A stretch of DNA of 64,000 nucleotides, from contig JAYQJO010000001.1 in assembly GCA_038142205.1 (NCBI GenBank), positions 1,984,001 through 2,048,000 of the forward strand. The letters are read 5' to 3'. The position numbers and the translations under genes were made by a program. The notes under the pieces are model-generated. The model made no database searches. It worked only from the letters and a program-made list of their open reading frames with translations, and had not been told where the DNA came from. This DNA is from UBA7359 sp038142205. Lineage in GTDB: Bacteria; Pseudomonadota; Gammaproteobacteria; Eutrophobiales; Eutrophobiaceae. Shown here piece after piece: positions 1-8,436 of this stretch (positions are counted from its first letter, which is position 1; every line of letters starts with the position of its first letter).

Positions 1-853
1 TTGTTACAACTGCAACAACACCCAAAGCGGCACCTAGTGCTAAAGCACCTATATCACCCATAAATACCTGTGCGGGATAAGTGTTGAACCAAAGAAAGCC
101 AAGACCGGCTCCGGTAATGGCAGCACAAAAAACTGCAACTTCACCTACGCCAGGAACATAAGGAATGCCAAGATACTCAGCGAAGCGAATATGACCGGTG
201 GCATAAGCAAAGATAGCTAAAGCACCGGCAACTAATACTGTCGGCAGTATTGCTAAGCCATCAAGCCCATCTGTTAAGTTGACGGCATTACTTGAACCAA
301 CAATGACAAAGTAAGCTAGTACAATATAGAACCAACCTAAATCAAAAACCCATGATTTAACAAAGGGGATTATTAATTCTGTTTCTACAGGTAGTGTTGC
401 TGATTGATATAAATAAAGAGCTGCACCTATGCCTACAATCGATTGTGCTGCGTATTTATAGCGTGCTATTAAACCTTTCGAATCGTTGTAAATAACTTTC
501 TTGTAATCATCAACCAAACCGATAAGGCCAAATAGAAAAGTAACAATCAAGCAAACCAAAACATAGCGATTACTGATATCAGCCCAACATAAAGTACTAA
601 AAATAATTGAAACCAGAATTAACAAACCGCCCATTGTTGGCGTACCTGATTTTTGCAGATGCGACTCAGGCCCATCGTCTCTAACACTTTGGCCAATTTG
701 ATTATGTGTTAATCGACGTATTAAATAGGGACCAAATACAAAAGAAATAAATAGCGCAGTTAACACACCCAGAATTACCCGTAGTGTTAAATAATTGAAG
801 ACGTTAAAACCGCTATAAAATTGAGTCAGATATTCAGTCAGCCAAAGTAACAT
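1..853 (-). CDS. mraY: MraY, phospho-N-acetylmuramoyl-pentapeptide transferase (partial, C-terminus off the window)
   Basis: Integral membrane enzyme that joins phospho-MurNAc-pentapeptide to undecaprenyl phosphate, forming lipid I. Translating from the ATG at 853 gives 284 residues, running off the window edge at base 1. The family is about 360 aa, so roughly 75 residues are missing. Visible family motifs are SGTPTMGG (near residues 69-76), GLVDDYKK (112-119, carrying the paired catalytic Asp), NLTDGLDGLA (192-201) and FMGDIGALALG (264-274), separated by hydrophobic segments. The start codon directly abuts the murF stop codon (no spacing), so it is co-translated at the distal end of the mra cluster. 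Identification rests on motifs and gene order together. Confidence 0.96.
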   Translation of the reverse strand, partial: MLLWLTEYLTQFYSGFNVFNYLTLRVILGVLTALFISFVFGPYLIRRLTHNQIGQSVRDDGPESHLQKSGTPTMGGLLILVSIIFSTLCWADISNRYVLVCLIVTFLFGLIGLVDDYKKVIYNDSKGLIARYKYAAQSIVGIGAALYLYQSATLPVETELIIPFVKSWVFDLGWFYIVLAYFVIVGSSNAVNLTDGLDGLAILPTVLVAGALAIFAYATGHIRFAEYLGIPYVPGVGEVAVFCAAITGAGLGFLWFNTYPAQVFMGDIGALALGAALGVVAVVT

Positions 854-2212
854 TTATTTTTGCTCCTCAACTAATGAATTAACAACGCGATCCATTTGCA
901 TATAACGCGAACCTTTAACCAATAAAGTCGTATCTTCAGTTAATGAATCCAACAAACTGTTTTCAAGTTCATCATAAGAAATAAAATGAACTGCTCCCTT
1001 ACCAAAACTTTGTTTTGCATGAAGGCTCAATTCACCAATACAAAACAAACCATCAATGCCTGTTGATCGCGCTAACCTTCCAGCTTCTTTGTGATGTTCT
1101 ATAGCTGTTTCGCCAAGTTCACCCATATCACCTAATACCAGATAGCGAGAACCACTGTATTTATTCAAGACATTGATTGCAGCACTTAGTGACTTTGGAT
1201 TTGCATTGTAAGTATCATCAATAATACGGGATCCTTGTTTGCCTGCTTTCACCTGCAAACGCCCTTTGACCGGTGACATTTTTTCAAGGCCTGCTTTTAC
1301 TGTTTCTAGTGAAACACCCAGGCTTAAACAACAGGCCGCTGCCGCTAATGCATTCATTACATTATGTTCGCCAGAAAGAGACAAAGTAATATCGATTGAT
1401 TGTTGGGCACAATGCAACTCAAACCTGATCGCATTGGTTTCAGTTAGCGCCTCAATATTTTTTGCTGTTACATTTGCTGAGCTTGACTTGATACCGAAGC
1501 TAAACTGTTTTAAATGTTCACATGTTTCTTTCCAAAAATCAGCATACTCATCATCTGCATTAATAATGGCTGTGCCGGAAGGCTGTAAACCAGAATAGAT
1601 CTCTGCTTTTGCTTTCGCAACACCTTCTATACTGCCAAACCCTTCCAGATGCGAAGGTGCACATTGTGTGATAACAGCAACATTTGGACGTGCTATTGAA
1701 CTTAACCATTCAATTTCACCCGGATGATTTGCTCCCATTTCAATGACAGCGTATTGATGTTTTTTGTCTAAACCAAACAAGGTTAATGGCACACCAATAT
1801 CATTATTAAAATTTCCGGCTGTCGCATGTACTTCAGAAATTTCCGAAAGAATACTACTGGCCATTTCCTTAACTGTTGTCTTGCCATTACTGCCGGTAAT
1901 AGCAACAAGCGGAATAGATAATTCCTCACGCCAACTTATCGCCAACAGCCCCATCGCTTTGCGTGTATCCTCAACTTTTAATACGGGTCTGAAATGACGA
2001 GCATCATCTGCTAATAATAATGATGAAGCGCCGTTTTCTTCAGCTTTAGAAACAAAAGCATGGCCATTAAATTTCTCACCTTTTAATGCTATGAATAAGT
2101 TTCCTTCATCTATCTTTCGCGTATCAGTACTACAACCGGTAAAGATTAGATCTTCACCAACTAACGTTGCGTTTATCGCCGTAGCGGCTTTAGAAAGTGA
2201 CATACTAATCAT
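854..2212 (-). CDS. murF: MurF, UDP-MurNAc-tripeptide:D-Ala-D-Ala ligase
   Basis: Cytoplasmic ATP-dependent ligase adding D-Ala-D-Ala to UDP-MurNAc-tripeptide, the last soluble step of the peptidoglycan precursor. It has the Mur ligase order: N-terminal UDP-binding domain, central ATPase domain with the P-loop GSNGKTT (about residues 107-113), and a C-terminal domain with the DTYNANPKS motif. At 452 aa it has the usual length. The ATG at 2212 overlaps the murE stop by four bases (ATGA) and follows an AGGTGA Shine-Dalgarno-like element. A second in-frame ATG three codons later is possible. Part of the mraZ-to-mraY transcription unit. Confidence 0.96.
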   Translation of the reverse strand: MISMSLSKAATAINATLVGEDLIFTGCSTDTRKIDEGNLFIALKGEKFNGHAFVSKAEENGASSLLLADDARHFRPVLKVEDTRKAMGLLAISWREELSIPLVAITGSNGKTTVKEMASSILSEISEVHATAGNFNNDIGVPLTLFGLDKKHQYAVIEMGANHPGEIEWLSSIARPNVAVITQCAPSHLEGFGSIEGVAKAKAEIYSGLQPSGTAIINADDEYADFWKETCEHLKQFSFGIKSSSANVTAKNIEALTETNAIRFELHCAQQSIDITLSLSGEHNVMNALAAAACCLSLGVSLETVKAGLEKMSPVKGRLQVKAGKQGSRIIDDTYNANPKSLSAAINVLNKYSGSRYLVLGDMGELGETAIEHHKEAGRLARSTGIDGLFCIGELSLHAKQSFGKGAVHFISYDELENSLLDSLTEDTTLLVKGSRYMQMDRVVNSLVEEQK

Positions 2213-3717
2213 GTTTCACCTTCCGTTAAACGCCTAGCCAATTCACGATCACTAAATGGATAGAATGTTGTGCCGATTTGCTGAGTTGTTTCATGGCCTT
2301 TGCCAGCAACCAAAATAATATCATCTACATCAGCGTTTAAAAAAGTAGCGGTTATTGCTTCAGAACGATCATAAGTAATCGTCACATTAGACATGTCTTT
2401 AATGCCTTCGACTATATGTTCGACAATGACTTTTTCTGATTCAGTACGCGGATTATCATTTGTGATTACAATATGATCAGCCAATGACTTTGCAATACAA
2501 CCCATCTCTGAACGTTTACCCGTATCACGATCACCGCCGCAACCAAAGACACAATGTAGCTTGCCCGTACAATAAGGCTTTAAAGTCTGTAATGCTTTTT
2601 CCAGTGCATCTGGCGTGTGCGCATAATCGACAATAAGCAAAGGTTTATTCTGTTTAGAAAAACATTCCATGCGACCCGGCACACCACTAAACTCAGATAA
2701 TGCTTTTGCAACCTCTTCTGCTGACAGCCCATAAAGACATAATGCTGAAAATACAGCCAATGTGTTATCAACATTAAAAGCACCTAATAAAGCAGTCTGA
2801 ATAGTTACTTGCCCCCATGGGCTTTGAAAATTTAATATTGTTTTTATTTCTTCTGTGTCTATCTTCTCACAATAAACAAACTGGATATTCTTATTCTCTA
2901 TTTCCAGAGTTTTCTCTTTTGTCGAATAAGCAATGATCTTTAAATCTTCCGGTAATTGCTTAATAAACTTAACGCCATAATCATCGTCAATATTAATAAT
3001 GGCATTTTTTAAACCTGACGGTTTAAATAATTGAAACTTGGCATCGGCATATTCTTCATAGCTCTGATGATAATCAAGATGATCACGACTCAGATTAGTA
3101 AAGATTGCAGTATCAAAATGAGTCCCTGCAACTCTACCCTGATCCAGTGCATGTGAAGAAACTTCCATAACTACTGCATCAATATTATTCACCCATCTAG
3201 CAAACAGTGAATGTAATTTCACCGGATCAGGCGTTGTTGTTTTATCAGACTCTATTCTTCCAAACGGCCCATTACCAATAGTGCCTATTAATGCTGATGG
3301 TTTTCCTAATGCATGCATAACTTGAGCAATCATATATGAAACCGTTGTTTTTCCATTGGTTCCAGTCACACCAACAAGATGCATCTGTTGTGATGGTTCA
3401 TCATAAAACCGACTGATAATAATACCGGCTTGTTTACGCAAGTTTGCAATACTTATTACCGGCACCGGTATTGAGGCAAACTCAAGCTCTTCATCTTTCT
3501 CAACTAAAATAGCTACAGCGCCCGCTTTAATCGCATCGTCAATATAATCAACACCATTAAAAACACTGCCGCGATAAGCCATAAACAAATTGCCTTCATT
3601 TACTAGGCGACTATCAATTGCAACACCGCTTACATTAATAAGGACATTATTCTCTACTAATCCGATTAATAATTCAGACAACGGTTTTGAAAAATTCATT
3701 GTTTCAGCCGTCATCAT
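2209..3717 (-). CDS. murE: MurE, UDP-MurNAc-L-Ala-D-Glu:meso-diaminopimelate ligase
   Basis: Adds the third stem-peptide residue to UDP-MurNAc-dipeptide. It shows the P-loop GTNGKTT near residue 120, the MEVSSHALDQGR motif, a YADAKF segment holding the likely carbamoylated lysine, and DNPR near residue 422. DNPR is the family signature for meso-diaminopimelate rather than lysine, so the wall is predicted to be A1-gamma, normal for Gram-negatives. The frame is open one codon further (TTG at 3720), but I chose the ATG at 3717. It lies eight bases after a strong AAGGGG and overlaps the ftsI stop as TGATG. Length is about 502 aa. Confidence 0.96.
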   Translation of the reverse strand: MMTAETMNFSKPLSELLIGLVENNVLINVSGVAIDSRLVNEGNLFMAYRGSVFNGVDYIDDAIKAGAVAILVEKDEELEFASIPVPVISIANLRKQAGIIISRFYDEPSQQMHLVGVTGTNGKTTVSYMIAQVMHALGKPSALIGTIGNGPFGRIESDKTTTPDPVKLHSLFARWVNNIDAVVMEVSSHALDQGRVAGTHFDTAIFTNLSRDHLDYHQSYEEYADAKFQLFKPSGLKNAIINIDDDYGVKFIKQLPEDLKIIAYSTKEKTLEIENKNIQFVYCEKIDTEEIKTILNFQSPWGQVTIQTALLGAFNVDNTLAVFSALCLYGLSAEEVAKALSEFSGVPGRMECFSKQNKPLLIVDYAHTPDALEKALQTLKPYCTGKLHCVFGCGGDRDTGKRSEMGCIAKSLADHIVITNDNPRTESEKVIVEHIVEGIKDMSNVTITYDRSEAITATFLNADVDDIILVAGKGHETTQQIGTTFYPFSDRELARRLTEGET

Positions 3718-5450
3718 CAATCGAACCCCTTAATCTGATCGGGCTGAAAACTGTTCGCCATAATTGGACTGGTAATCGCAGGCAAGTCATCAGGCGGTAT
3801 ATTCAAGATACGAAATGTCCCTTCCATAACTCGAGAAAAAACTGGTGCAGCAACAACACCACCATAGTGATCACCACTATTTGGTTCATCGATAAGTACG
3901 ACCATAGCAAAACGTGGTTGACTGGCTGGCGCGATACCCGCAAACAAAGACAAGTAACGATCTTCTGAATAACCACCGCGTATAGACTTATGAACCGTTC
4001 CTGTTTTACCGATAACACGATAACCTCTTATCGCTGCGCGCTTACCAGTGCCTTTTGCAGAAACTACTGTTTCCAGCATTTTCCTAACTTGTCGCGTTAT
4101 ATTTTCTTCCAGGACACGCTTACCGGAAACAGAGCCTTCAACTTTTAAAAAAGAAACCGGTAACATAACGCCACCATTGGCTAAAACAGAATAAGCATGT
4201 GCCAGTTGCAATGGGGTTACTGATAAACCGTAGCCAAACGACATTGTCGCCATTTCAACATCTGACCATGTGTTATATGGGTTTAATAAACCTGATGATT
4301 CGCCGGGAAATGCGCTACCCGTTTGCTGACCAAAACCTAAACGTGATAACACGTCCCAGTATTTTTCCGGTTCGAGTGATAAAACAATTTTACTTGCACC
4401 AACATTGCTGGACTTGGTTATGACTTTTGTAACATCAATATCACCATAATTACGCATATCACGCACGGTATGATCACCAACCTTCAGAAAGCCGGGTGAA
4501 GTATTAATAGGTGTATGTGGTTTATAAGTACCGGCTTCCAAACCGGCAACTACTGAAAAAGGTTTCATTGTTGAACCCGGCTCAAATACATCAGTGACAG
4601 CACGGTTGCGATAAAAATGACTCTTTAATTTTTTACGATTATTCGGGTTATAAGAAGGCTGACCAACCATCGCCATAACTTCGCCAGTCCTTACATCAAG
4701 CATGACCAATGAACCGCCTTTAGCTCGATGATATTTAACCGCTGCGGCCAGTTCACGATAAGCTAAATATTGAATGCGTCGATCAATACTTAATTTCAAC
4801 TCTTTACCGGGTTCTGAAGGTTCAATACTTTCTATATTTTCAACAATACGATTTAAACGATCTTTTAAAACACGTTTCTTACCGATTTTACCACTTAGCC
4901 AATCATCGTAAGCTAATTCCAAGCCTTCCTGTCCCTGGTCATCAATATTGGTAAAGCCAATAATATGCGAAGCCACTTCTGCAGCAGGGTAATAACGTTT
5001 GTATTCGCGTTGAGTAGAAACACCTCTGATACCTAACTCCTGTACTTTTTTAACAAGAGCTGGGTTCGCATGACGTTTTAAATAAATAAATTCGCGATTC
5101 ATACGATCGCGTAACGTTTCATGTAATTCTTTTACCGTTAATCCCATAGCATCAGCCAGTTCAGGAAAACGCTCAACATCTTCAAAAACTTTTCTCGGAG
5201 TTGCCCAGATTGAATCAACTGGCGTACTCATAGCTAATTGTTCACCGTTACGATCAACGATGACACCACGATGCGAAGGAATATCGACAACACGGATCGA
5301 ACGTGCATCACCATGTTCTTTTAAAAAATCATTATTTAATAACTGTAGATAGACAGCACGTGATGCCAACACAACCATGCCGCAGAGAAAGGCACTTAAC
5401 ACCAGCCAACGGCGTATCGGGTATTCTGCTTGTACTGTGCGTATTTTCAT
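3717..5450 (-). CDS. ftsI: FtsI (PBP3), septal peptidoglycan transpeptidase
   Basis: Class B penicillin-binding protein that cross-links septal peptidoglycan in the divisome with FtsW, FtsL, FtsB and FtsQ. A short cytoplasmic N-terminus and one membrane helix (about residues 14-32) precede the pedestal domain. The transpeptidase domain has all three active-site motifs: STMK (S293, K296), SSN (347-349) and KTG (482-484). Length 577 aa is typical. The ATG overlaps the ftsL stop as ATGA, and its own TGA overlaps the murE start. It is a beta-lactam target by family. Confidence 0.97.
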   Translation of the reverse strand: MKIRTVQAEYPIRRWLVLSAFLCGMVVLASRAVYLQLLNNDFLKEHGDARSIRVVDIPSHRGVIVDRNGEQLAMSTPVDSIWATPRKVFEDVERFPELADAMGLTVKELHETLRDRMNREFIYLKRHANPALVKKVQELGIRGVSTQREYKRYYPAAEVASHIIGFTNIDDQGQEGLELAYDDWLSGKIGKKRVLKDRLNRIVENIESIEPSEPGKELKLSIDRRIQYLAYRELAAAVKYHRAKGGSLVMLDVRTGEVMAMVGQPSYNPNNRKKLKSHFYRNRAVTDVFEPGSTMKPFSVVAGLEAGTYKPHTPINTSPGFLKVGDHTVRDMRNYGDIDVTKVITKSSNVGASKIVLSLEPEKYWDVLSRLGFGQQTGSAFPGESSGLLNPYNTWSDVEMATMSFGYGLSVTPLQLAHAYSVLANGGVMLPVSFLKVEGSVSGKRVLEENITRQVRKMLETVVSAKGTGKRAAIRGYRVIGKTGTVHKSIRGGYSEDRYLSLFAGIAPASQPRFAMVVLIDEPNSGDHYGGVVAAPVFSRVMEGTFRILNIPPDDLPAITSPIMANSFQPDQIKGFD

Positions 5451-5710
5451 TTCGCTAATAACACCACTGAACTACGTTCCGGCATTTTCATATCTAGTTT
5501 TGTTCTGGCAAATGATTCAACTCGGTCATTAATAGCCCAAGTACTTTGTTCGAGTTGTAAGCGCCCCCACTCTTCGTTGAGTCCATCATTCATTCTTTCC
5601 AGTTCCTGCAACTCAACAAATAAACGTCGTGTTTCATGACGCGCTATAACAACCTGCATCGCTGATAAAAATATCGCGATATAAAGTCCGTATTGCATTA
5701 AAAACTTCAT
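5447..5710 (-). CDS. ftsL: FtsL, divisome bitopic membrane protein
   Basis: Small bitopic protein that forms the FtsQ-FtsL-FtsB complex and helps activate FtsWI. It is 87 aa, with a hydrophobic stretch at about residues 5-22 and a periplasmic heptad-like leucine segment (LQELERMNDGLNEEWGRLQL region). It ends with a short charged tail. FtsL is poorly conserved, so its position between rsmH and ftsI carries most of the weight. It begins one base after the rsmH stop and overlaps ftsI by four bases, so translation is probably coupled. Confidence 0.9.
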   Translation of the reverse strand: MKFLMQYGLYIAIFLSAMQVVIARHETRRLFVELQELERMNDGLNEEWGRLQLEQSTWAINDRVESFARTKLDMKMPERSSVVLLAK

Positions 5711-5711
5711 A

Positions 5712-6668
5712 TCAACATCGCTCCGCTACGCGCAACACGGCACTACGCGCACGTGGGTTAGCATTTACTTCTACTTCGCCCGCTTTAATTTTTTTACCCA
5801 CTCGCTTTAACCTGACGTTATCGTCATCTGGCAGAATGGGTAATTCAGGCGGATAATTTTTCGGTGTAGATTCATCGCGCATAAAACGTTTAACGATACG
5901 ATCTTCCAAAGAATGAAAACTGATTGCAGCAAGACGTCCTTGCTGAGATAAAACATCAACGGCTTGCGGTAATACATCCTTAATGTCATCAAGCTCGCGG
6001 TTAATAAAAATTCGTAAAGCCTGAAATGTTTTTGTAGCAGGGTGGATATCAATATTTTTCTTGGCTCTAGTTTTATTATGTGTTCTCTTTATTGGCACCG
6101 CTTGTTTAACCAGTCCTGCTAATTGCGTTGTTGTTTTTATAGGCGATTCAGCACGTGCGTTAACAATGGCTTTTGCAATACGTCTTGATCCGCGTTCTTC
6201 ACCGTATTCATAAATCACATTGGCAATATCAGTCTCATCCGCCTTGTTTAACCATTCAGCGACACTCATGCCTTCATTAGGATTCATACGCATATCCAAT
6301 GGCGCATCAAAACGAAAGCTGAAACCGCGTTCGGCATCATCAAGTTGCGGGGAAGACACACCGAAATCAAACAAAATGCCGGCACATTGACCTTGAAGAT
6401 GACGTTGTTGAATATGTTGCATCAACATGGCAAATGAACCTTGAATGATTTCGAAGCGTTTATCTTGAACAAGCTCAGTGTTGGCAAACTTAATGGCTTC
6501 TGGGTCTTTATCGAAAGCAAGCAGTCTGCCCTGCGGTCCAAGTCGTTTAAGTATCTCGCGACTGTGTCCGCCCCGACCAAATGTTGCATCAATGTAGTTA
6601 CCATCTGCACGTAGTTTGAGTGCCTCAATAACCTCGTCCAATAAGACCGGTTTATGCTCATAGCTCAA
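5712..6668 (-). CDS. rsmH: RsmH (MraW), 16S rRNA C1402 N4-methyltransferase
   Basis: SAM-dependent methyltransferase that makes the N4 methylation of 16S rRNA C1402 in the P site; RsmI, encoded at 12689-13525 here, makes the ribose methylation of the same nucleotide. The N-terminal motif HKPVLLDEVIEAL, the SAM-binding GRGGHSREIL, DFGVSSPQLDD, and the C-terminal SFHSLEDRIVKRF all match the family. Length is 318 aa. The only start that keeps the N-terminus is a TTG at 6668, with a weak AGG upstream, suggesting modest initiation. It is separated from mraZ by 28 bases. Confidence 0.96.
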   Translation of the reverse strand: MSYEHKPVLLDEVIEALKLRADGNYIDATFGRGGHSREILKRLGPQGRLLAFDKDPEAIKFANTELVQDKRFEIIQGSFAMLMQHIQQRHLQGQCAGILFDFGVSSPQLDDAERGFSFRFDAPLDMRMNPNEGMSVAEWLNKADETDIANVIYEYGEERGSRRIAKAIVNARAESPIKTTTQLAGLVKQAVPIKRTHNKTRAKKNIDIHPATKTFQALRIFINRELDDIKDVLPQAVDVLSQQGRLAAISFHSLEDRIVKRFMRDESTPKNYPPELPILPDDDNVRLKRVGKKIKAGEVEVNANPRARSAVLRVAERC

Positions 6669-6696
6669 TGTGTTGTATGCCTAACGTATTCAAACG

Positions 6697-7155
6697 TTAA
6701 AGCGACAGCGACTGTAATGATTCGGGTGTGGACAGCGAATCATCACCGACTGTCTCCAGCCATTCATCACGTTGAGCTTCCCATGCCTTTTCATTCCAGA
6801 TTTCGAATTTATTTCCTTGGCCAAGAATGACAGCCTGCTTAGTGAGGTCAGCATAAGAACGCAATTCCTTGGGGATAAGGATGCGGCCCTGGCTATCAAG
6901 CTGACAATCAGTGGCATAACCACGCATCATCTGCTTTGTTCGTCGGCTTTGTTTATCGAAATCGGAAAGAGAGGCTAACTTGTCTTCAATCACGTCCCAT
7001 TCTGGCAGGGGATATAGCCAAAGAGAGCGATCTAATGGGTTTAGGGTAATAACCAAACTGTTTTCGGCTTGCACTGAAATAAGCTCGCGATAGCGGGAGG
7101 GAACCGCTAAACGACCCTTATTATCAATACTGATTTTATTGAAGCCACGAAACAA
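6697..7155 (-). CDS. mraZ: MraZ, transcriptional regulator of the division/cell-wall cluster
   Basis: DNA-binding protein with two tandem AbrB-like MraZ domains that represses its own operon in E. coli. The protein begins at FRGFNKISIDNKGRLAVPSR, the standard MraZ N-terminus, and carries the second repeat around DCQLDSQGRILIPKELR. The frame is open up to a GTG at 7197, but I chose the TTG at 7155. It has AAGGGG eight bases upstream, gives 152 aa like E. coli MraZ, and leaves the GTG inside the operator repeats. First gene of the mra operon. Confidence 0.95.
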   Translation of the reverse strand: MFRGFNKISIDNKGRLAVPSRYRELISVQAENSLVITLNPLDRSLWLYPLPEWDVIEDKLASLSDFDKQSRRTKQMMRGYATDCQLDSQGRILIPKELRSYADLTKQAVILGQGNKFEIWNEKAWEAQRDEWLETVGDDSLSTPESLQSLSL

Positions 7156-7182
7156 AATGTTTTCCCCTTGATGTTGGTAAAA

Positions 7183-7207
7183 TCCACTTTTACCCACAAT
7201 TCCCCAC
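7183..7207 (-). promoter_or_regulatory. MraZ operator: three GTGGR repeats at 10-bp spacing
   Basis: On the minus strand GTGGG, GTGGG and GTGGA start exactly 10 bp apart (plus-strand 7203-7207, 7193-7197 and 7183-7187). This matches the known MraZ target of TGGG repeats separated by about one helical turn. The array sits just downstream of the predicted -10, between promoter and mraZ start, where a bound MraZ multimer would block transcription. Confidence 0.85.
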
Positions 7208-7214
7208 TTCGTGA

Positions 7215-7244
7215 ACTATAGGGATTTTGAGGCTTTACTGTCAA
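7215..7244 (-). promoter_or_regulatory. Sigma-70 promoter of the mra operon
   Basis: Minus strand: a perfect -35 TTGACA (7239-7244), an 18-bp spacer and -10 TATAGT (7215-7220). The predicted transcript start is near 7208, at the first MraZ repeat, leaving a leader of about 50 nt before the TTG of mraZ. Confidence 0.8.
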
Positions 7245-7456
7245 GACTTCTTTGTATTTTTTTATGTGAAATATGTCTTTTTTAACAATAACTTAGCTAA
7301 CAAAAGTGAATGCAAACTAACATATTCCGATTAACTGTTTAAATAAGGCTTTTTAATTCATTATCTTTGCTAATTAAGCTAATAATTTACTTTAACTACC
7401 GTCATGTTAAGTCGTTGATAATTAATTTTTTGCTGTTTTTAGATAAATCTTCATTC

Positions 7457-7816
7457 TTACTCGAAATTCGCACCCATTTCGTTAGCAAGTTGAAAATAAC
7501 GTTGGCTAACCTCCATATTGATTTCAACGCCTTTCATTCCATTTTGGTATAAAAGACCCAAGTTATATGCTGCGACGCCATCGCCCATATCCATCGCCTT
7601 TTCCAATAACTCAATCGCCTTTTCCGCATCAACATTAACACCTATACCGTGCTGATAAGCAATACCCAGCATACCAATTGCTTCTGCAACCCCTTGATCA
7701 GCTAAAGGTTTCAGTAATAGTAAGGCTTTACCATATTCACCGTCAGAAAATGCCTGACTCACAATCTCAATCGCATCTTCGACAGTCTTTATATCTTCTG
7801 CGTCTTTGGCTTCCAT
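7457..7816 (-). CDS. Sel1-repeat (TPR-like) protein
   Basis: A 119-aa acidic protein with no signal peptide. Two to three Sel1-like helical repeats are visible: GKALLLLKPLADQGVAEAIG, then AIGMLGIAYQHGIGVNVDAE, then AAYNLGLLYQNGMKGVE. The AxxxLGxxYxxGxGV pattern is the Sel1 signature, a protein-protein interaction scaffold. Specific partners cannot be inferred. It starts two bases after the ytoQ-like gene ends, so the two are probably one operon. About 250 bp separate its end from mraZ. Confidence 0.75.
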   Translation of the reverse strand: MEAKDAEDIKTVEDAIEIVSQAFSDGEYGKALLLLKPLADQGVAEAIGMLGIAYQHGIGVNVDAEKAIELLEKAMDMGDGVAAYNLGLLYQNGMKGVEINMEVSQRYFQLANEMGANFE

Positions 7817-7818
7817 GA

Positions 7819-8259
7819 TTAAGCGCTAATGACGTACTGCAAAGTCTCAACAACCTGCTCCGGCGTTTGCGCCCAAGCCATGGCAGCTGCGTCGACTTCT
7901 TTTAACGGATGGATAATCGATTCATCATGCAAGGTGATATAAGGCTTACCTAATGCAGCACAGCAACCGGCATCAAATGCAGCATTCCATTGTTTGTATT
8001 TATCACCAAACCGGACAATAGCGATATCGCATTTTCCGATCAGGTTCTTGGTACGAATGCTGTTTACTTTTGATGACTGATGATCGCGCCAGAAATTATT
8101 ATCGTTTGCACGTAAATGATCGCCTGCTGCATCACTAGCATCATGATCAGTAACGGCAGATGTATAAGTAATAGGTAACCCCAACGCATCCGTACCGTTT
8201 TTAATTTGTTCGCGCCAATCAGTATGAATCTCGCCTGATAAATAAACTGTCCAGTTCAT
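7819..8259 (-). CDS. ytoQ: YtoQ family protein
   Basis: A 146-aa soluble protein recognised as the YtoQ family by MNWTVYLSGEIHTDWREQI at the N-terminus, the THxDASDxAGD-like segment (VTDHDASDAAGDHL) and the C-terminal KPYITLHDESIIHPLKEVD. The fold is related to nucleoside 2-deoxyribosyltransferases, but no reaction is established for the family. It lies immediately upstream of the Sel1-repeat gene (two-base gap) and divergent from the mscS-like gene. Confidence 0.85.
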   Translation of the reverse strand: MNWTVYLSGEIHTDWREQIKNGTDALGLPITYTSAVTDHDASDAAGDHLRANDNNFWRDHQSSKVNSIRTKNLIGKCDIAIVRFGDKYKQWNAAFDAGCCAALGKPYITLHDESIIHPLKEVDAAAMAWAQTPEQVVETLQYVISA

Positions 8260-8436
8260 GTCCTATCCTCTGTTAAATATTGTTTGCTGATATGATAATC
8301 GTTTACTGTATAAGACAATACATACTTTGTAATAAGTATCATAATTATTCTTTTTTTTGACCTATTTCTGTCATAATCATTCTCAATAACGATTGAAAAG
8401 TTTCGTTTAAAGCATTTCCTAAAGGAAGCAGTAATC

